A stretch of 8,455 nucleotides of DNA, taken from contig DATACZ010000051.1 in assembly GCA_036258795.1 (NCBI GenBank), positions 1 to 8,455 of the forward strand, read 5' to 3'. The translations under genes and the position numbers were made by a program. The first letter of the stretch is position 1. The number at the start of each line of letters is the position of its first letter. Source of the stretch: DATACZ01 sp036258795. GTDB taxonomy: Bacteria; Actinomycetota; CADDZG01; JAHWKV01. The notes beneath the pieces were generated by a model. That model saw only the letters and a list, made by a program, of their open reading frames with translations, ran no database searches and was not told the DNA's origin. Below are positions 6,416 to 8,455 of the stretch, piece by piece.

Positions 6416-8307
6416 TGAGTCACGACTCCAGCACCCGGCTCCGGGTCACCTTTTTGGGGGCTATATTCGCCTCCCTCGTCACCTCCCTGGTTCTCAGGCT
6501 TTACTTCCTCCAGGTGCTGAATCACGACGATTATGCTCAGGCAGCCCAGAGCAACCAGATCCGGCTGATCCCCTCGGAGCCGGCTCGGGGACACATCCTC
6601 GACCGCAATGGGGAGTTGCTGGTGGGTAACCGGCCGTCGCTGGTCGTGTCGATCCGAAGGGATGAGATGACCGACCGAGAAGCCACCCTTCAGCGTCTGG
6701 CCCAGGCCCTCGGCGTGTCCAGAGAGCAAATCGAAGAACGGCTGAAGGACAGGACCTTGCTGCCCTACGCCCCGATTCCGGTGGCCGAGGATGTTCCCGA
6801 GGAAACGATGGTTTACATACGGGAGCATCAAGAGGAATTTCCTGGGGTGATAACCGAAGTCCGACCGGTTCGTGAATATCCCAAAGGAAAGCTGGCAGCC
6901 CACGTACTCGGCTATCTGGGTGAGATCAACCAGGAGCAGCTGAATGAGCCCAGGTACCGCTCCTTTAGGCCGGGATCGATCATCGGACGGAGCGGCATCG
7001 AGTATGCCTACGAGCACGAGCTGCACGGGAAAGAAGGCCTGCTGAAGCTCGAAGTGGACGCCACCGGCAAGGTACGGAGGACCCTGGGCAGGCGCGAGGC
7101 TCGGCGCGGACAGGATCTCGTCACCACCATCGACGCACGTATTCAGGCGCTGGCGGAGGAAGCCCTGATTAAAGGAATCGAGAAGGCGCGGAACATCTAC
7201 GACGAGGAGTCCGGCAAGCGGTATCTGGCTCCGGCTGGGGGCGCGGTGGTTATGGACCCGACCAACGGGGAGATCCTGGCCATGGCCTCTTATCCCGATT
7301 ACGAACCGGGGGCCTTTGTCGGCGGCATTTCAAGCAGCGAGTTCGAGGCTCTCTCCAGCGACCCATCGAATCCCCTGCTTAACCGGGTGACCCAGGCCGC
7401 TTTCCCGCCCGGTTCCACATTCAAGACGGTAACCGCCCTGGCTGCGCTTCAGGATGGAATTGCCTCGGTCAACGGGAGGTTCAATTGCCCCCGCTCCTAC
7501 CGGTATGCAAACACCACATTCAGGAACTGGAAGAGGACTGACTCAGGGGTGATGAACCTTACTCAGGCCATTGCCGACTCATGCGACACCGTCTTTTACC
7601 CCTGGGGAGCTGAGTTTTACAGGCGCTTCCGGGGTGGCGGAGAGGAGCGGCTCCAGCAGTGGGCGAGAAAGTTCGGCTTCGGGACGAGGACCAGGCTGGA
7701 AATGCCATTTGAGAAAGCCGGCCGGGTTCCCGACGAGGGCTGGTTGAAGGAGGTTCATGCCAGGTTTCCTGCGGCGTTCCCCTACAACATCTGGCTCCCC
7801 GGTTACACGATCAACATGTCGATCGGCCAAGGCGACGTGCTGGCCACTCCTCTTCAGCTTGCCAGCCACTACGCCGCGATAGCGAATGGCGGAACTATTT
7901 ATCGGCCTCATGTTGGCCTGAAGCTGATGGAGGGAGCCAGCGTGAGAAAGGCCTTTCCGGCCGAGAAGTCCGGTTCTCTGGGCATAAACCCCACGAATCT
8001 CCAGGCGGTTCGTGCCGGTCTGGAGGCGGTCACCACCGTAGGCACGGCCAGTTCAGCATTTTCGGGCTTTCCCCTCGAGAGCATAGGCGTTGGCTCGAAG
8101 ACCGGGACGGCCGAGGTCTTGGGCAAACAGCCCTACGCCTGGTTTGCCGCGTACGCGCCGGTTCAAAACCCAAAATACGTGGTGGCAGTCATGTTGGAGG
8201 AGGGTGGCCATGGAGGAGAGACCGCCGCTCCCATCGCCCGGCGGATTTTGGAGGGCATCTTCAACCTCTCGCTGTCCGAGATCAACCCCGCTCTGAGGAC
8301 TGACTGA
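6409..8307 (+). CDS. mrdA: penicillin-binding protein 2, class B transpeptidase
   Basis: Monofunctional D,D-transpeptidase that cross-links peptidoglycan during elongation, working with the RodA glycosyltransferase and MreBCD. It has 632 residues. There is a short cytoplasmic tail, one membrane anchor at about 13-34, then the periplasmic pedestal domain starting with EPARGHILDRNGELL (57-71) and running to about 240. The transpeptidase domain follows from about 275, with PPGSTFK (catalytic Ser336, Lys339), SCD (391-393) and KTG (564-566). SxD in place of SxN is, to my knowledge, common in the PBP2/MrdA branch. There is no PASTA domain, which argues against a PonA- or FtsI-type protein. The gene overlaps mreD by 7 bases, so the two are probably translationally coupled. 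The start region ATGGTGATG offers three in-frame starts; ATG 6409 has the best-placed ribosome site. Residues 400-412 (GAEFYRRFRGGGE) are rich in Arg and Gly. The expected partner rodA is not in the window. Confidence 0.96.
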   Translation: MVMSHDSSTRLRVTFLGAIFASLVTSLVLRLYFLQVLNHDDYAQAAQSNQIRLIPSEPARGHILDRNGELLVGNRPSLVVSIRRDEMTDREATLQRLAQALGVSREQIEERLKDRTLLPYAPIPVAEDVPEETMVYIREHQEEFPGVITEVRPVREYPKGKLAAHVLGYLGEINQEQLNEPRYRSFRPGSIIGRSGIEYAYEHELHGKEGLLKLEVDATGKVRRTLGRREARRGQDLVTTIDARIQALAEEALIKGIEKARNIYDEESGKRYLAPAGGAVVMDPTNGEILAMASYPDYEPGAFVGGISSSEFEALSSDPSNPLLNRVTQAAFPPGSTFKTVTALAALQDGIASVNGRFNCPRSYRYANTTFRNWKRTDSGVMNLTQAIADSCDTVFYPWGAEFYRRFRGGGEERLQQWARKFGFGTRTRLEMPFEKAGRVPDEGWLKEVHARFPAAFPYNIWLPGYTINMSIGQGDVLATPLQLASHYAAIANGGTIYRPHVGLKLMEGASVRKAFPAEKSGSLGINPTNLQAVRAGLEAVTTVGTASSAFSGFPLESIGVGSKTGTAEVLGKQPYAWFAAYAPVQNPKYVVAVMLEEGGHGGETAAPIARRILEGIFNLSLSEINPALRTD

Positions 8308-8346
8308 TCGAGGCCCTGCAATCGACCAGCCAAGGACCAGCCGGCC

Positions 8347-8455
8347 GAGCGAAGCGGGGGAGTCCAAGCCTTCCACGCCTTGCCTTTCCCGGGCCTCGGA
8401 GCGACCGAAGGGAGCGAATCCGAGCCTTGCCTTTATCCGGTCCACCAAGCGAGCG
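8347..8455 (+). repeat. 52-base-spaced repeat units after mrdA, running off the window
   Basis: Two diverged units begin with GAGCGA at 8347 and 8399, and GAGCG appears again at 8451, giving two intervals of exactly 52 bases. Unit 1 has GGGAGTCCAAGCCTT (8358-8372), which differs at one base from GGGACTCCAAGCCTT in the mreC leader (5000-5014), followed by GCCTTGCCTTT (8377-8387). Unit 2 has CGAAGGGA (8406-8413) and TCCGAGCCTTGCCTTT (8419-8434). Each unit can be closed by a short stem: CCGAG (8345-8349) with CTCGG (8395-8399), and GACCG (8403-8407) with CGGTC (8438-8442). The first 39 bases after mrdA (8308-8346) show nothing I can name. No gene or clear terminator is seen here. Confidence 0.5.

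Noticed and set aside
6385..7026. 213-residue open frame on the - strand
   Set aside because: It overlaps the membrane anchor and pedestal region of mrdA, where the + strand product is well supported, and has no recognisable domain.
7576..7587. Loss of the SxN motif in PBP2 (SCD instead)
   Set aside because: From family knowledge, SxD at this place is common in PBP2/MrdA, so it is not evidence of an inactive enzyme.
8053..8448. 131-residue open frame on the - strand at the window end
   Set aside because: It is antisense to the KTG region of mrdA and runs through the repeat units, so coding is unlikely.
8347..8455. CRISPR array
   Set aside because: The units are diverged over their length with no constant repeat alternating with unique spacers, and there are no cas genes.
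1..8455. A novel multi-gene system such as a defence island, biosynthetic cluster or mobile element
   Set aside because: All seven protein genes are recognisable members of a conserved housekeeping and cell-wall order, tightly packed on one strand, with no integrase, transposase, flanking direct repeat or change in base composition seen.

Overview
The window looks like ordinary chromosomal DNA from a GC-rich (by eye about 60% G+C) member of the Actinomycetota. All seven protein genes lie on the + strand. Their order, valS - folC - ndk - mreB - mreC - mreD - mrdA (PBP2), is the conserved arrangement known from Streptomyces and other actinobacteria that carry Mre proteins. From memory of the family, the MreB sequence is also close to actinobacterial MreB. 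I cannot name a genus. No phage, plasmid, transposon, CRISPR or tRNA/rRNA signal was seen.

Layout. Positions 1-1807 hold the C-terminal part of valyl-tRNA synthetase, whose 5' end lies outside the window. folC (folylpolyglutamate synthase) follows after only 6 bases. A 68-base gap carries a well-formed sigma70-type promoter whose predicted start lies only a few bases before the ndk start codon, so ndk may be translated from a nearly leaderless message. A 149-base gap with a weak promoter-like region leads into mreB, which probably begins at TTG. A 211-base gap then separates mreB from mreC. It holds a GC hairpin, a promoter candidate and a structured repeat-like leader. mreC, mreD and mrdA form a tight unit (7-base gap, then 7-base overlap). 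The last 148 bases, after mrdA, contain two copies, 52 bases apart, of a sequence related to the mreC leader element; a third copy may be starting at the window edge. The next gene is probably rodA, but it is not in the window.

How the genes work together. MreB (cytoplasmic actin-like filament), MreC (periplasmic scaffold), MreD (membrane protein) and PBP2 (septation-independent transpeptidase) form most of the elongasome, which directs lateral or spore-wall peptidoglycan synthesis. The upstream genes are housekeeping: tRNA charging, folate polyglutamylation and nucleotide balancing.

The coding content is conserved and conventional, and I see no undescribed multi-gene system. The least explained sequence is the non-coding repeat family shared by the mreC leader and the region after mrdA, with inverted-repeat pairing potential around each copy.
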